A stretch of 64,000 nucleotides of DNA from Prado023 sp963747335 (GCA_963747335.1 CAVVEV010000003.1:310001-374000); one strand, 5' to 3'. Numbered from the stretch's first letter, positions 34,514 through 43,817 are shown. The notes: a model not told the origin generated them from the sequence alone. Made by a program: numbers and translations.

Positions 34514-37048
34514 ATGCTCAAGGCAACATGGCGCTCCTTGAAGGCGCACAAGGCTCGGATGCTGCTGTCCGGGCTGGCTGTCGTGCTCGGCGTGGCCTTC
34601 GTGGTGGGCACGTTCATCTTCACCGACACCCTCAAGGGCACCTTCGACCAGCTGTTCGCCAACGAGGTCCCCGACGTCGTGGTGACCCAGCAGCTCGAGG
34701 TGGGCGGCGACGACGGACGGGGCTCGGTGGTCTCCGTTGTTCCCCAATCAGTCCTCGACGACGTGCGCGAGGTGGCCGGCGTGGCCCGGGCGACCGGTGA
34801 CGTCCAGGTCCTCGGCGTGACGCTCATCGACGAGGCGGGGGAGCCCATCGGTGGCAATGGCCCGCCCCAGTTCGGCTTCTCCTTCCCGGAGTTCCCCGAT
34901 GACCCCCAGCTCAGCGGTCTCTCCCTCGTGGAGGGCCGGGCCCCGAGTGCGCCCGAGGAGATCGTCGTCGACCTGCAGACCGCCGAGAAGGGCGGGTTCG
35001 AGGTCGGCGACACCGTCACCGTGGTCACCCAGGGCCCTCGGATCGAGGCGCCGCTGGTCGGACTCGCCCGGTACGGGGTCAGCGGAGGCCTCGCTGGGGC
35101 CACCTTGACGCTCTTCGACCGGCAGTACGCGCAGGAGACCTTCGTCGGTGAGGACGCCTGGAACCAGGTGTCCATCGTGGGTGCCGAGGGCACCACGCCC
35201 GAGGGGTTGCGCGACGACCTCACATCCCTGCTCGGCCCCGGCTACAAGGTGGCGACTGGGCAGGAGCTCCAGGACGAGGCCGCGGAGCAGCTCAGCACGG
35301 CGCTGGGGTTCATCAACACGTTCCTGCTGGTCTTCGCGTTCATCGCCCTGTTCGTGGGCACCTTCATCATCCTGAACACCTTCTCGATGCTGGTCGCTCG
35401 GCGCACCCGCGAGCTGGCGCTGCTGCGGGCGATCGGTGCCAGCAAGCGCCAGATCACGTGGTCCGTGGTCGGGGAGGCCTTCCTGCTCGGGCTGCTCGGA
35501 GGGGCACTGGGGATCCTGCTCGGCATCGGAGTGGCCCTGGGGCTGCGCGAGCTCCTGGGCGTCATCGGGGCCGAGCTCCCGGCCGGCAATCTGGTACTGG
35601 CTCCGCGCACACTCGTCCTCGGTATGGCTGTGGGCGTGATCGTCACCGTGGTGGCGGCCTGGTTCCCTGCGCGCCGGGCCTCGCAGGTTCCGCCCGTGGC
35701 GGCCATGCGGGATGAGGTCGCCCTGCCGGCCAGGAGCCTGCGACTGCGGGGTATCGCCGGCGGCCTGTTCACCGGGCTGGGGGTCGTGGCGCTGGTCGCA
35801 GCGGTCCTCAACGAGGACCTGCCGCGCCGCCTGACCGTGGCCGGTCTCGGCGCCTTCGGGCTCCTGCTCGGCGTCATCGTCCTGGCTCCCGTGTTCAGCC
35901 GTGGCCTGGTGGGTGCCGTCGGTGCTCCGGTCACCCGCCTGGGATCCGTGGGGACGCTCGCGGTGCGCAACGCCCAACGCGACCGGCGCCGGACCGCGGC
36001 CACCGCCACGGCGATCCTCGTCGGCCTCGCCCTCGTGACCGCGATCGGCGTGCTCGGATCCTCGACGACGAAGTCCACCGATGCACTGGTCGATGACCTC
36101 ATCACCGCGGACTTCATCGTGCAGCCCACCAGCTTCGTCCCGTTCTCCACCGAGGTGGGCGACGCGATTGAGGCAGTGCCCGGGGTGACGCTGGTCTCCC
36201 GCGTCCGGCAGGTGCCCGCCCTCGTCGAGGGCGACGAGGTGACCGTCACCGGCGTGCAGCCCGACACGATCGGGCAGGTCCAGACCCTGGGCCTGCAGGC
36301 TGCGGCCCTGGCCGCGGGAGGGATCGTCACCGATGTGGAGACCGCAGCCACGGCGGGGCTCGCGATCGGGGACACGGTCAAGGTCACGTGGGGCAATGGC
36401 CAGGAGGAGTCGTTCGTCCTGCAGCAGCTCTACGAGGGCCAGACGGCGTTCAGCGGCTGGGTCGTGTCCCTGGAGACGATGGAGGCGGCGGGCCTGCCGG
36501 TCGTCGACTCGTTCCTCTACGCACCACTTGACGCCGATGCCGACATCGACGCCGTTCGGACCGAGCTGGATGCGATCCAGGCCGCCTACCCCACCGTCCA
36601 GATCCTGGACCAGACCGAGTTCAAGGAGACCATCTCCGGCCAGATCAACCAGCTGTTGAGCCTGGTCTACGCGCTGCTGGGGCTGAGCGTGATCATCGCC
36701 ATCTTCGGCGTGGTCAACACCCTGGCCCTGTCGATCATCGAGCGCACCCGTGAGATCGGCATGCTGCGCGCCGTCGGGATGCTGCGCACGCAGGTCCGCT
36801 CGATGATCCGTTGGGAGTCGATCGTCATCAGCTTCTTCGGGGCGTTCACCGGGGTGGCCCTCGGCCTCCTGCTCGGGATCGCCCTGCAGCGGTTGCTGGT
36901 CAATGACGGGATCACCGAGCTGGCCATCCCCTGGTCGTTGATCGGGGTGGTGCTCGTGGCGACTGCCATCGTGGGCGTCCTGGCCGCGGTCTGGCCGGCT
37001 CGGCGCGCGGCCAACCTCGACGTGCTGATGGCCATCCGGACGGAGTAG
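34514..37048 (+). CDS. ABC transporter permease, FtsX/MacB fold, duplicated
   Basis: An 844-residue permease. It has an N-terminal membrane helix, a large extracytoplasmic domain (about 45-250), three helices (about 265-400), a fourth pair near the centre, a second extracytoplasmic domain (about 520-700) and three C-terminal helices. FtsX-type motifs appear twice, RTRELALLRAIGASKRQI and RTREIGMLRAVGMLRTQV, which shows the internal duplication. It starts at the ATG at 34514, 4 nt after the ATPase stop. Together they form a mechanotransmission-type ABC system exporting or sensing an unknown ligand. Confidence 0.9.
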   Translation: MLKATWRSLKAHKARMLLSGLAVVLGVAFVVGTFIFTDTLKGTFDQLFANEVPDVVVTQQLEVGGDDGRGSVVSVVPQSVLDDVREVAGVARATGDVQVLGVTLIDEAGEPIGGNGPPQFGFSFPEFPDDPQLSGLSLVEGRAPSAPEEIVVDLQTAEKGGFEVGDTVTVVTQGPRIEAPLVGLARYGVSGGLAGATLTLFDRQYAQETFVGEDAWNQVSIVGAEGTTPEGLRDDLTSLLGPGYKVATGQELQDEAAEQLSTALGFINTFLLVFAFIALFVGTFIILNTFSMLVARRTRELALLRAIGASKRQITWSVVGEAFLLGLLGGALGILLGIGVALGLRELLGVIGAELPAGNLVLAPRTLVLGMAVGVIVTVVAAWFPARRASQVPPVAAMRDEVALPARSLRLRGIAGGLFTGLGVVALVAAVLNEDLPRRLTVAGLGAFGLLLGVIVLAPVFSRGLVGAVGAPVTRLGSVGTLAVRNAQRDRRRTAATATAILVGLALVTAIGVLGSSTTKSTDALVDDLITADFIVQPTSFVPFSTEVGDAIEAVPGVTLVSRVRQVPALVEGDEVTVTGVQPDTIGQVQTLGLQAAALAAGGIVTDVETAATAGLAIGDTVKVTWGNGQEESFVLQQLYEGQTAFSGWVVSLETMEAAGLPVVDSFLYAPLDADADIDAVRTELDAIQAAYPTVQILDQTEFKETISGQINQLLSLVYALLGLSVIIAIFGVVNTLALSIIERTREIGMLRAVGMLRTQVRSMIRWESIVISFFGAFTGVALGLLLGIALQRLLVNDGITELAIPWSLIGVVLVATAIVGVLAAVWPARRAANLDVLMAIRTE

Positions 37049-37061
37049 CCGGCCGCCATGA

Positions 37062-37079
37062 CGCCACAGCGGCGTGGCG
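37062..37079 (+). terminator. Possible bidirectional hairpin between convergent genes
   Basis: CGCCAC (37062-37067) pairs with GTGGCG (37074-37079) across a 6-nt loop in the 59-bp gap between the permease gene and the convergent RecB-like gene. There is no T tract. Confidence 0.35.
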
Positions 37080-37107
37080 CGCAGCGGTCAGGGGTTCGGC
37101 CGGTCGT

Positions 37108-37980
37108 TCAGGCAGATGCGGAGGCGTCCACCTCGGACACCACGGCGGCGCTGGCGCTGGTGCCTGCAGCCGGCAACGGCGGGGGAGTGCCGCCCCACTC
37201 CGGGCACAGGGACTGGTGCGCGCACCACGTGCACAGCGCAGAGGGCCGCGCGCGCCAGTCGCCGGCCTCCATGGCGCGCTCGATGGCCGTCCACAGTGCC
37301 TCGATCTTGCGCTGCATGGCCCGCAGGTCCTCCTCGTCGGGCTCGTAGCGCAGCACGACCCCCGTCGAGAGGTACATCAGCTGGAGCATCGTCGGGATCT
37401 CGCCGTGCATGTGCCACAGGGCCAGCGCGTAGAACCGCATCTGGAACATCGCCCGGGCCTCGAAACCCACGCCCGGGGGCTTGCCGGTCTTGTAGTCCAC
37501 GACCCTCAGCTGCCCGGTGGGCGCACGGTCGAGGCGGTCCACGAACCCGCGCAGGACCAACCCTGAGGGCAGTTCGGCCTGGACCTGCAGCTCGCGGGCG
37601 GCGGGCTCGAGCCGGGTCGGGTCCTCCATCGCGAAGTACGACTCGACAAGGTCACCGGCACCGCGCAGCCACTCCTGCGGGTCGGTGTCGGCCTCCGCCA
37701 GCATCCCGACCACCTCCGGGCGCTGCGCCACCAGGGCGTCCCACTGTGGACCGACGAGGCCGATTGCCTCATCCAGCGTCCGCCGGTCCGCCGGGAGGTC
37801 GTAGAGCGCCTCCAGCACCGAGTGCACCAGGGTCCCGCGCACGGCCGCCGGGCTGGGCGGCTCCGGCAGCCGGTCGAGGACGCGGAACCGGTAGAGCAGC
37901 GGGCAGGCCTGGAAGTCCAGGGCACGGGAGGGCGACAACGAACGAGTGGGGCGCTGGCTCAGGTCGCTCGGATCGGGCAT
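37108..37980 (-). CDS. RecB-family PD-(D/E)XK exonuclease
   Basis: A 290-residue nuclease of the Cas4/RecB-like family. It has SPSRALDFQACPLLYRFR with the first Cys and RGTLVHSVLEALY. RGFVDRLDR and LRVVDYKTGK form the D...DxK catalytic core. The C-terminal CTWCAHQSLC gives three more Cys that may complete an iron-sulfur cluster. There is no CRISPR locus nearby, so this is a stand-alone DNA-processing nuclease. The ATG at 37980 follows TAGGTT by 6 nt. It is divergent from the site-2 protease gene. Confidence 0.88.
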   Translation of the reverse strand: MPDPSDLSQRPTRSLSPSRALDFQACPLLYRFRVLDRLPEPPSPAAVRGTLVHSVLEALYDLPADRRTLDEAIGLVGPQWDALVAQRPEVVGMLAEADTDPQEWLRGAGDLVESYFAMEDPTRLEPAARELQVQAELPSGLVLRGFVDRLDRAPTGQLRVVDYKTGKPPGVGFEARAMFQMRFYALALWHMHGEIPTMLQLMYLSTGVVLRYEPDEEDLRAMQRKIEALWTAIERAMEAGDWRARPSALCTWCAHQSLCPEWGGTPPPLPAAGTSASAAVVSEVDASASA

Positions 37981-37986
37981 GACGAC

Positions 37987-37992
37987 AACCTA
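37987..37992 (-). promoter_or_regulatory. -10 element of the RecB-like gene (leaderless)
   Basis: TAGGTT on the minus strand ends 6 nt before the ATG at 37980. Confidence 0.5.
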
Positions 37993-38064
37993 CGTCGGGG
38001 GTCCGACAACGCCCCGGGAAGGGCAGCCCATCCCCACGTGGCGGCGCCAGCCCAGCTGCCCGCC

Positions 38065-38070
38065 TACGAT
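38065..38070 (+). promoter_or_regulatory. -10 element of the site-2 protease gene (leaderless)
   Basis: TACGAT ends 6 nt before the ATG at 38077. Confidence 0.5.
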
Positions 38071-38076
38071 GGATCG

Positions 38077-39165
38077 ATGGCCACCCCGACTGCCCGTATT
38101 GCCGGGATCCCCGTGGAGTTCCCCGCGAGCGGCATCCTGGGGGTGGCGCTGCTGGCCTACTTGTGGATACCGGCCTTCACGATCGACAGCTCCTGGAGCC
38201 CATGGGTCCTGGCGCTGGCGTTCGCGGTGCTGTTGAGCCTGGCCACGCTCGTCCATGAGTTCGCCCACGCCCTCGTCGCGCGGGCGTTCGGGTTCCCGGT
38301 CCATCGGGTCGTGCTCCAACTGCTCGGCGGTGTCACCCACTACGAGCGCAGCCGCCAGGCGCCGATGGCTGAGGCGGCCGTGGCCGCTGCCGGCCCGATG
38401 GCCACGTTCGCACTCGCGGGCGTGACCTACGCCGCGACCCAGGTCCTGGATCCGGCCAGCGCCGCGGGCGTGCTGGCACGCGCGCTCACCTGGGCCAACG
38501 TGATCATCGGCATCTACAACTCGCTGCCCGGCATTCCGCTGGATGGGGGCAATGTGCTGCGCTGCCTGATCTGGGCGGCGTCCGGCTCCGAGCGCCGGGG
38601 CACTGTCGTCGCGGCATGGGTCGGGCGCGGCGTGGCCGTGCTCACGCTCCTGTCGCCGGTCGCCCTGTCGCTGATGACCGGGGTTCGGCCCGACCTGCTC
38701 GTGTACGTGGTGGCGGGCCTGGTGGCCGCGATGCTCTACACCGGAGCGTCGGCGCAGCTGCGTGCGGTCGAGCTGCGCACGCGGGCCGGATCGTTGACCG
38801 CGGGAGGGCTGGCTCGACGCGCCATCCCGGTGGATCGCGACCTCCCGCTGGCCGAGGCCATCCGCCGGGCGACCGCCGCCGGTGCCGGTGCGCTGGTCGT
38901 CGTCGACCCCCGGGGGGTGCCGACCGGCATCGGGCAGCACGACGCGATCGCCGCCGTGCCCGAACAGCGCCGGCCCTGGGTGTCGGTGGCGTCGGTGGCG
39001 CGGCCGATCGACGCCGACGCCACCATCGGCCGGGACCTGGCGGGCACCGATCTGCTCACGGAGGTTGCCCGCAGTGGTCGGGAGGAGCTGCTGGTCGTCG
39101 ATCCGCAGGGCCTGGTCTATGGCGTCCTGCTCATGGCCGACATCGAGGCGGCCCTGAAGGGCTGA
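38077..39165 (+). CDS. Site-2 protease family protein with CBS domain (Rip3-like)
   Basis: An intramembrane metalloprotease of 362 residues. HEFAH (60-64) supplies two zinc His and the catalytic Glu in the second membrane segment. YNSLPGIPLDGGNVLRCL contains the third zinc ligand Asp in the NxxPxxxLDGG motif. About six membrane helices are followed by a C-terminal CBS-like region (IPVDRDLPLAEAIRRATAAGA, ELLVVDPQGLVYGVLLMADI). This layout matches Rv2625c/Rip3-type proteins. It is followed 44 nt later by trmI, an arrangement also seen in other actinobacteria ahead of the proteasome genes. The substrate is unknown. Confidence 0.87.
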   Translation: MATPTARIAGIPVEFPASGILGVALLAYLWIPAFTIDSSWSPWVLALAFAVLLSLATLVHEFAHALVARAFGFPVHRVVLQLLGGVTHYERSRQAPMAEAAVAAAGPMATFALAGVTYAATQVLDPASAAGVLARALTWANVIIGIYNSLPGIPLDGGNVLRCLIWAASGSERRGTVVAAWVGRGVAVLTLLSPVALSLMTGVRPDLLVYVVAGLVAAMLYTGASAQLRAVELRTRAGSLTAGGLARRAIPVDRDLPLAEAIRRATAAGAGALVVVDPRGVPTGIGQHDAIAAVPEQRRPWVSVASVARPIDADATIGRDLAGTDLLTEVARSGREELLVVDPQGLVYGVLLMADIEAALKG

Positions 39166-39197
39166 GCCGCTGTTCCTGACCGGAGGTGGGCGGCGCA

Positions 39198-39203
39198 TAG
39201 GGT
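39198..39203 (+). promoter_or_regulatory. -10 element of trmI (leaderless)
   Basis: TAGGGT ends 6 nt before the ATG at 39210. Confidence 0.5.
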
Positions 39204-39209
39204 CAGCCC

Positions 39210-40244
39210 ATGACCGAGCCGACAGCCCCGACCGAGCCGACAGCCCCGACCGAGCCGACAGCCCCTGAGCCCACCGTCCCGACCGCCCCGCCCACGCCGC
39301 GCGCCGACCGGCACGGGCCGCTGCAGCCGGGGGACCTGGTCCAGCTCACCGACCCGAAGGGTCGCCACCACACCTTCCCCCTGGTCCCGGGCAAGGAGTT
39401 CCACACCCACAAGGGCGCGCTGTCCCACGACGATCTCATCGGACAGCCCGAGGGCATCGTCGTGACCACCCTCGCCGGCGTCCCCTACCTCGTGCTGCGC
39501 CCCCTGCTGCGCGACTTCGTCCTGTCCATGCCCCGCGGCGCGACGGTGATCTACCCCAAGGACGCTGCCGCGATCGTCGGCCTGGCCGACATCTTCCCCG
39601 GGGCGCACGTGGTCGAGGCCGGCGTCGGCTCCGGCGCCCTGACCTGCTCGCTGCTGCGCGCGGTCGGCCCGACCGGTCGGGTCACCTCCTTCGAGCGGCG
39701 CCCGGACTTCGCGGACATCGCCCGGGGGAACGTCGAGCGATTCCTCGGCGGCGTCCAGCCGAACTGGACCCTCGAGGTCGGCGACCTCCAGGACCGGCTG
39801 ACGCAGACCGGGGTGCACCGCGTGGTGCTGGACATGCTGGCTCCGTGGGAGTGCGTCGACGCCGTCGCCGACGCGCTGATCCCCGGCGGGATCGTGGTGG
39901 TGTACCTGGCGACCACGACCCAGCTGTCGCGGATGGCCGAGACCCTGCGGGCCGACGGGCGGTTCACCGAGCCCGCGGCCAGCGAGCTGATGCTGCGCAC
40001 CTGGCACCTCGAGGGCCTCGCGGTCCGCCCGGACCATCGGATGACCGGTCACACCGGCTTCCTGCTGTCCAGCCGCCGGCTGGCGCCGGGGACCGTCCTG
40101 CCGGCCAAGCGCAGCCGACCGGCCAAGGGGGCCTACGGCGAGGACTACACCGGTCCCGGGGCTCCGGGCGCAGCGGGCGCCGACACCGCCGAGTCCGCGG
40201 GGTCCGACGCGGCCCCGACACCGTTCCGCCCGGCGCTGCCCTGA
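39210..40244 (+). CDS. trmI: tRNA (adenine-58-N1)-methyltransferase
   Basis: AdoMet-dependent methylation of A58 in the T-loop of tRNA. The 344-residue product has an N-terminal Pro/Thr/Glu low-complexity tail with three exact TEPTAP copies. The TrmI domain follows: GKEFHTHKGALSHDDLIG, RPLLRDFVLSMPRGA, YPKDAA and the SAM motif VVEAGVGSGALT, then VVLDMLAPWECVD. The C-terminal 50 residues are Ala/Pro-rich and disordered. The gene lies just upstream of arc, as in mycobacteria and streptomycetes. The ATG at 39210 is supported by the promoter hexamer 6 nt upstream. Confidence 0.92.
   Translation: MTEPTAPTEPTAPTEPTAPEPTVPTAPPTPRADRHGPLQPGDLVQLTDPKGRHHTFPLVPGKEFHTHKGALSHDDLIGQPEGIVVTTLAGVPYLVLRPLLRDFVLSMPRGATVIYPKDAAAIVGLADIFPGAHVVEAGVGSGALTCSLLRAVGPTGRVTSFERRPDFADIARGNVERFLGGVQPNWTLEVGDLQDRLTQTGVHRVVLDMLAPWECVDAVADALIPGGIVVVYLATTTQLSRMAETLRADGRFTEPAASELMLRTWHLEGLAVRPDHRMTGHTGFLLSSRRLAPGTVLPAKRSRPAKGAYGEDYTGPGAPGAAGADTAESAGSDAAPTPFRPALP
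39212..39265 (+). repeat. Three perfect 18-bp tandem repeats in the 5' end of trmI
   Basis: Period 18, with copies at 39212-39229, 39230-39247 and 39248-39265 (unit GACCGAGCCGACAGCCCC). In frame, each encodes TEPTAP, extending the disordered N-terminal tail. The copy number could vary between strains by slippage. Confidence 0.9.
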
Positions 40245-40317
40245 GTGGGACCAGGCCGACCCGGCGACCTGGACGGCGCGCCCGCGCGACCTGATGCGCG
40301 ATCCGCACAGGACTGGG

Positions 40318-40323
40318 TAGAGT
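40318..40323 (+). promoter_or_regulatory. -10 element of arc
   Basis: TAGAGT is followed by a leader of about 20 nt containing AGGAGG ahead of the ATG at 40351. It is a leadered gene. Confidence 0.45.
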
Positions 40324-40350
40324 CCCAAGGACCAGCGCAGGAGGTGTGCC

Positions 40351-41994
40351 ATGACAGGTCAGGCCGTGCCCCCGGATGTCGAGCGCCGCCTGCGGTCGCT
40401 GCAGGACGAGCTCGATCGCCTCTCGGAGACCAACCGGCGACTTGCCGACACCCTGCGCGAGGCGCGCAACCAGATCGTCACCCTCAAGGAGGAGGTCGAC
40501 CGCCTGGCCGACCCGCCCAACGGGTTCGCCGTGTTCCTGGCGCGCAATCCCGACGGCACCGCCGACATCCACGCCCAGGGACGCAAGCTGCGGGTGAGTG
40601 TCGCCCCCGGGGTGCAGGACCTGGTGCCCGGCCAGGAGGTCATGGTCAACGAGGCCATGAACGTCATCGCCGGCATGGGCTACGAGCGGGTCGGCGAGAT
40701 CGTCATGTTCAAGGAGCTGCTCGACGACGGCGATCGGGCGCTGGTCATCGGGCACACCGACGAGGAGCGGGTCGTCCGCCTGGCGCAGTCCCTGCGCGAC
40801 CAGACGATCCGTGCCGGCGACTCGCTGCTGATGGACCCCCGCTCGTCCTACGTCTACGAGCGGATCCCGAAGTCCGAGGTCGAGGAGCTCGTGCTCGAGG
40901 AGGTCCCCGACGTCGACTACGCCGACATCGGCGGCCTGGCCGGTCAGATCGAGATGATCCGCGACGCCGTGGAGCTGCCCTACGTGCACGCCGAGCTGTT
41001 CAAGGAGCACAAGCTCGCCGCACCGAAGGGGATCCTGCTCTACGGTCCGCCCGGGTGCGGGAAGACGATGATCGCCAAGGCCGTGGCTGCGTCGCTGGCC
41101 CGGAAGGTCGCCGAGCGCGAGGGCAAGACCGCGGGGCGCTCGTACTTCCTGAACATCAAGGGCCCCGAGCTGCTGAACAAGTACGTCGGCGAGACGGAGC
41201 GCCACATCCGGCTCGTGTTCCAACGGGCGCGGGAGAAGGCCACCGAGGGCACGCCCGTCATCGTGTTCTTCGACGAGATGGACTCGCTGTTCCGGACCCG
41301 GGGCTCCGGGGTCAGCTCGGACGTCGAGAACACGATCGTGCCGCAGCTGCTCTCCGAGATCGACGGCGTCGAGGGCCTGGCCAACGTGATCGTGATCGGC
41401 GCCTCGAACCGCGAGGACATGATCGACCCCGCGATCCTGCGGCCCGGGCGCCTCGACGTGAAGATCAAGATCGAGCGCCCGGACGCCCAGGCGGCCGGCG
41501 ACATCCTGAGCAAGTACCTCACCCCCGACCTGCCCCTGCACCCCGAGGACCTCGCCGAGAACGGCGGATCGCCCGACGCCGCCTGCGAGGCGATGATCCG
41601 GCGCACCGTGGAGCGGATGTACGTCGAGTCCGACGAGAACCGCTTCCTTGAGGTCACCTACGCCAACGGTGACAAGGAGACCCTGTACTTCAAGGACTTC
41701 AACTCCGGGGCCATGCTGGAGAACATCGTCGCGCGGGCGAAGAAGAACGCGATCAAGGAGTTCCTCGACACCGGCCAGAAGGGCATCCGCGTCGCCCACC
41801 TGCTGGCGGCATGCATCGATGAGTTCCGCGAGAACGAGGACCTGCCGAACACCACGAATCCCGATGACTGGGCGCGCATCTCGGGCAAGAAGGGCGAGCG
41901 GATCGTGTTCATCCGCACCCTGGTGGCTGGGAAGCAGGGCACCGAGGCCGGGCGCTCGATCGACACGATCGCCAATACTGGCCAGTACCTCTGA
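40351..41994 (+). CDS. arc: Proteasomal AAA ATPase (ARC/Mpa)
   Basis: A hexameric ATPase that recognises pupylated proteins and unfolds them into the 20S proteasome. The 547-residue product has an N-terminal coiled coil (about 10-55, the Pup-binding region) and tandem OB folds (about 60-200). The AAA domain has Walker A GPPGCGKT at 232-239 and Walker B VIVFFDEMD. It ends in GQYL, the C-terminal motif that docks into the proteasome alpha ring. AGGAGG precedes the ATG at 40351. The dop-pup-prcBA-pafA genes follow 2.5 kb downstream, separated by a PTS permease and a small membrane protein, an insertion relative to the usual compact arrangement. Confidence 0.95.
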   Translation: MTGQAVPPDVERRLRSLQDELDRLSETNRRLADTLREARNQIVTLKEEVDRLADPPNGFAVFLARNPDGTADIHAQGRKLRVSVAPGVQDLVPGQEVMVNEAMNVIAGMGYERVGEIVMFKELLDDGDRALVIGHTDEERVVRLAQSLRDQTIRAGDSLLMDPRSSYVYERIPKSEVEELVLEEVPDVDYADIGGLAGQIEMIRDAVELPYVHAELFKEHKLAAPKGILLYGPPGCGKTMIAKAVAASLARKVAEREGKTAGRSYFLNIKGPELLNKYVGETERHIRLVFQRAREKATEGTPVIVFFDEMDSLFRTRGSGVSSDVENTIVPQLLSEIDGVEGLANVIVIGASNREDMIDPAILRPGRLDVKIKIERPDAQAAGDILSKYLTPDLPLHPEDLAENGGSPDAACEAMIRRTVERMYVESDENRFLEVTYANGDKETLYFKDFNSGAMLENIVARAKKNAIKEFLDTGQKGIRVAHLLAACIDEFRENEDLPNTTNPDDWARISGKKGERIVFIRTLVAGKQGTEAGRSIDTIANTGQYL

Positions 41995-42020
41995 ATCAAC
42001 GCGCCACGCGGGCCCGATCT

Positions 42021-42053
42021 GAGTAGGTTGCGTCGTGTAAGTGCACCCTACTC
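42021..42053 (+). promoter_or_regulatory. Inverted repeat around the PTS gene promoter
   Basis: GAGTAGG (42021-42027) and CCTACTC (42047-42053) are perfect inverted repeats 19 nt apart. The left arm contains the start of a TAGGTT -10-like hexamer. It could be an operator or a leader hairpin just ahead of the Shine-Dalgarno GGAGG at 42062. Confidence 0.4.
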
Positions 42054-42071
42054 ACTCCTGTGGAGGCCCGT

Positions 42072-43817
42072 ATGGCCGCGAACGCGGTGGCACCACCCAA
42101 GAAGGCGAAGCTCGGCATATTCGGCCAACTTCAGCGCGTCGGCAAGGCGCTGATGGTGCCGGTCGCCATCCTTCCGGCCGCCGGCCTGCTCCTGGGCCTG
42201 GGGGCAGGTGCCCAGAACATGTACAAGCAGCTCAACGACGTCGACGCGGTACCGGCCGGGCTGTTCAAGCTCATCACCGACACCATGGTCGGCGCCGGTG
42301 ACATCATCTTCGGCAACCTCGCCCTGCTCTTCGCGATCGGCGTGGCCATCGGCCTGACCGCTGACGCGGGCGTCGCAGCGCTGGCCGGCACGGCGGGCTT
42401 CCTGGTGTTCAACAAGGCGGTCAGCGTCTTCATGTCGATCCAGAACGTGAACGTCATCACCTGCGCGCCCGAGGGCACCACGGGGGTGGTCCCGGACACC
42501 TGTCCACCGGCGGACGCGGTGGTGACGACTGCGCTGAAATCGACGTCGACCATCAGCTACTTCAGCGACCTGCCGTCACCGGCGTTCGCCAACATCCTGG
42601 GCATCCCGACCCTGCAGACCGGCGTCTTCGGCGGCATCATCATCGGTGCGCTGGCTGCCTGGTGCTACAACAAGTACTACCGCATCGAGCTGCCCCCGTA
42701 CCTGGGGTTCTTCGCCGGCAAGCGGTTCGTGCCGATCGCCACGGCGACCTTCGCCCTGCTGCTCGGCCTGCTGGGCAGCTTCGTGTGGCCGCCCATCGGC
42801 GAGGCGATCAACTCGTTCGCCGATGCCATCAAGGGCCTCGGCGCCATCGGCGTGTTCATCTTCGGCCTCGTCGAGCGCTCGCTGATCCCGTTCGGCCTGC
42901 ACCACATCTGGTACAGCCCGTTCTGGTTCCAGTTCGGTGAGTACACCAACAAGGCCGGCGAGATCATCACGGGCGACCAGCGCATGTGGTTCGCCCAGCT
43001 CGCCGACGACACGCCCTTCGTGGACAACGGTGGGGATGCCACCGGTCGCTACATGGCCGGCAAGTTCCCGTTCATGATGTTCGGCCTCCCGGCCGCGGCC
43101 TACGCGATGTACCGCCAGGCCAAGGACAGCCAGAAGAAGATCGCCGCCGGCATCCTCGCCTCCGCGGCGCTGACGTCCTTCCTCACGGGCATCACCGAGC
43201 CGATCGAGTTCACCTTCCTGTTCATCGCCCCGTGGCTGTTCGGCATCCACGCCGTGATCGCAGGCCTGTCGTTCATGATCATGTACATCACGGGCACCTC
43301 GATCGGCCTGACCTTCTCCGGTGGCCTGATCGACTTCTTCCTGTTCGGGATCCTGCCCGGTCGGGAGCCGTGGTGGAACGTGCTCATCCTCGGCGCGATC
43401 CTCGTGCCGCTGTACTACGTCCTGTTCACCTGGGCAGTGAAGTGGAAGGACCTGGCCACACCCGGTCGCGAGTCCGATGCCGACGCGATCGCCGAGTTCG
43501 GTGAGCACGAGGTGCAGCTGACGGACGAGGAGAAGGGCGAGGCGCTCAAGGCCGCGGCAGTCGAGGCCGACATGAGCCAGGCTGCGAAGGTCCTGGCGGC
43601 GTTCGGCGGCTTCGAGAACATCACCAGCGTCGACGCGTGCATCACGCGCCTGCGCATCTCGGTGGCGGACAAGTCCAAGGTCGACAAGGCCAAGCTCAAG
43701 TCCTTGGGCGCTGCCGGCGTCCTGGAGGTCGGCGACAACATGCAGGCGATCTTCGGCACCCGTGCCGAGACGCTCAAGGGCGAGATCCTCGACCTGCCGG
43801 GGGCACCCCAGCGGTAG
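42072..43817 (+). CDS. PTS glucose/N-acetylglucosamine-type permease, EIICB
   Basis: A 581-residue phosphotransferase-system transporter. An EIIC domain of about ten membrane segments (LMVPVAILPAAGLLLGLG; GLHHIWYSPFWF; FGLPAAAYAMYR; FLTGITEPIEFTFLF) is followed by a linker. The EIIB domain near the C-terminus has the phosphorylated Cys523 in DACITRLRISV. There is no EIIA domain, so that function must come from elsewhere. The GITEPIEFTFLF motif is typical of the Glc/GlcNAc subfamily; the exact sugar is not certain. The ATG at 42072 follows GGAGG by 5 nt. A perfect 11-bp hairpin follows the stop. Confidence 0.9.
   Translation: MAANAVAPPKKAKLGIFGQLQRVGKALMVPVAILPAAGLLLGLGAGAQNMYKQLNDVDAVPAGLFKLITDTMVGAGDIIFGNLALLFAIGVAIGLTADAGVAALAGTAGFLVFNKAVSVFMSIQNVNVITCAPEGTTGVVPDTCPPADAVVTTALKSTSTISYFSDLPSPAFANILGIPTLQTGVFGGIIIGALAAWCYNKYYRIELPPYLGFFAGKRFVPIATATFALLLGLLGSFVWPPIGEAINSFADAIKGLGAIGVFIFGLVERSLIPFGLHHIWYSPFWFQFGEYTNKAGEIITGDQRMWFAQLADDTPFVDNGGDATGRYMAGKFPFMMFGLPAAAYAMYRQAKDSQKKIAAGILASAALTSFLTGITEPIEFTFLFIAPWLFGIHAVIAGLSFMIMYITGTSIGLTFSGGLIDFFLFGILPGREPWWNVLILGAILVPLYYVLFTWAVKWKDLATPGRESDADAIAEFGEHEVQLTDEEKGEALKAAAVEADMSQAAKVLAAFGGFENITSVDACITRLRISVADKSKVDKAKLKSLGAAGVLEVGDNMQAIFGTRAETLKGEILDLPGAPQR

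Noticed and set aside
37108..37980. Cas4 and a CRISPR-Cas locus
   Set aside because: The nuclease resembles Cas4/RecB but there are no repeats or other cas genes in the window.
39212..39265. Tandem repeats as part of a CRISPR or mobile element
   Set aside because: Only three contiguous 18-bp units, in frame inside trmI, with no spacers.
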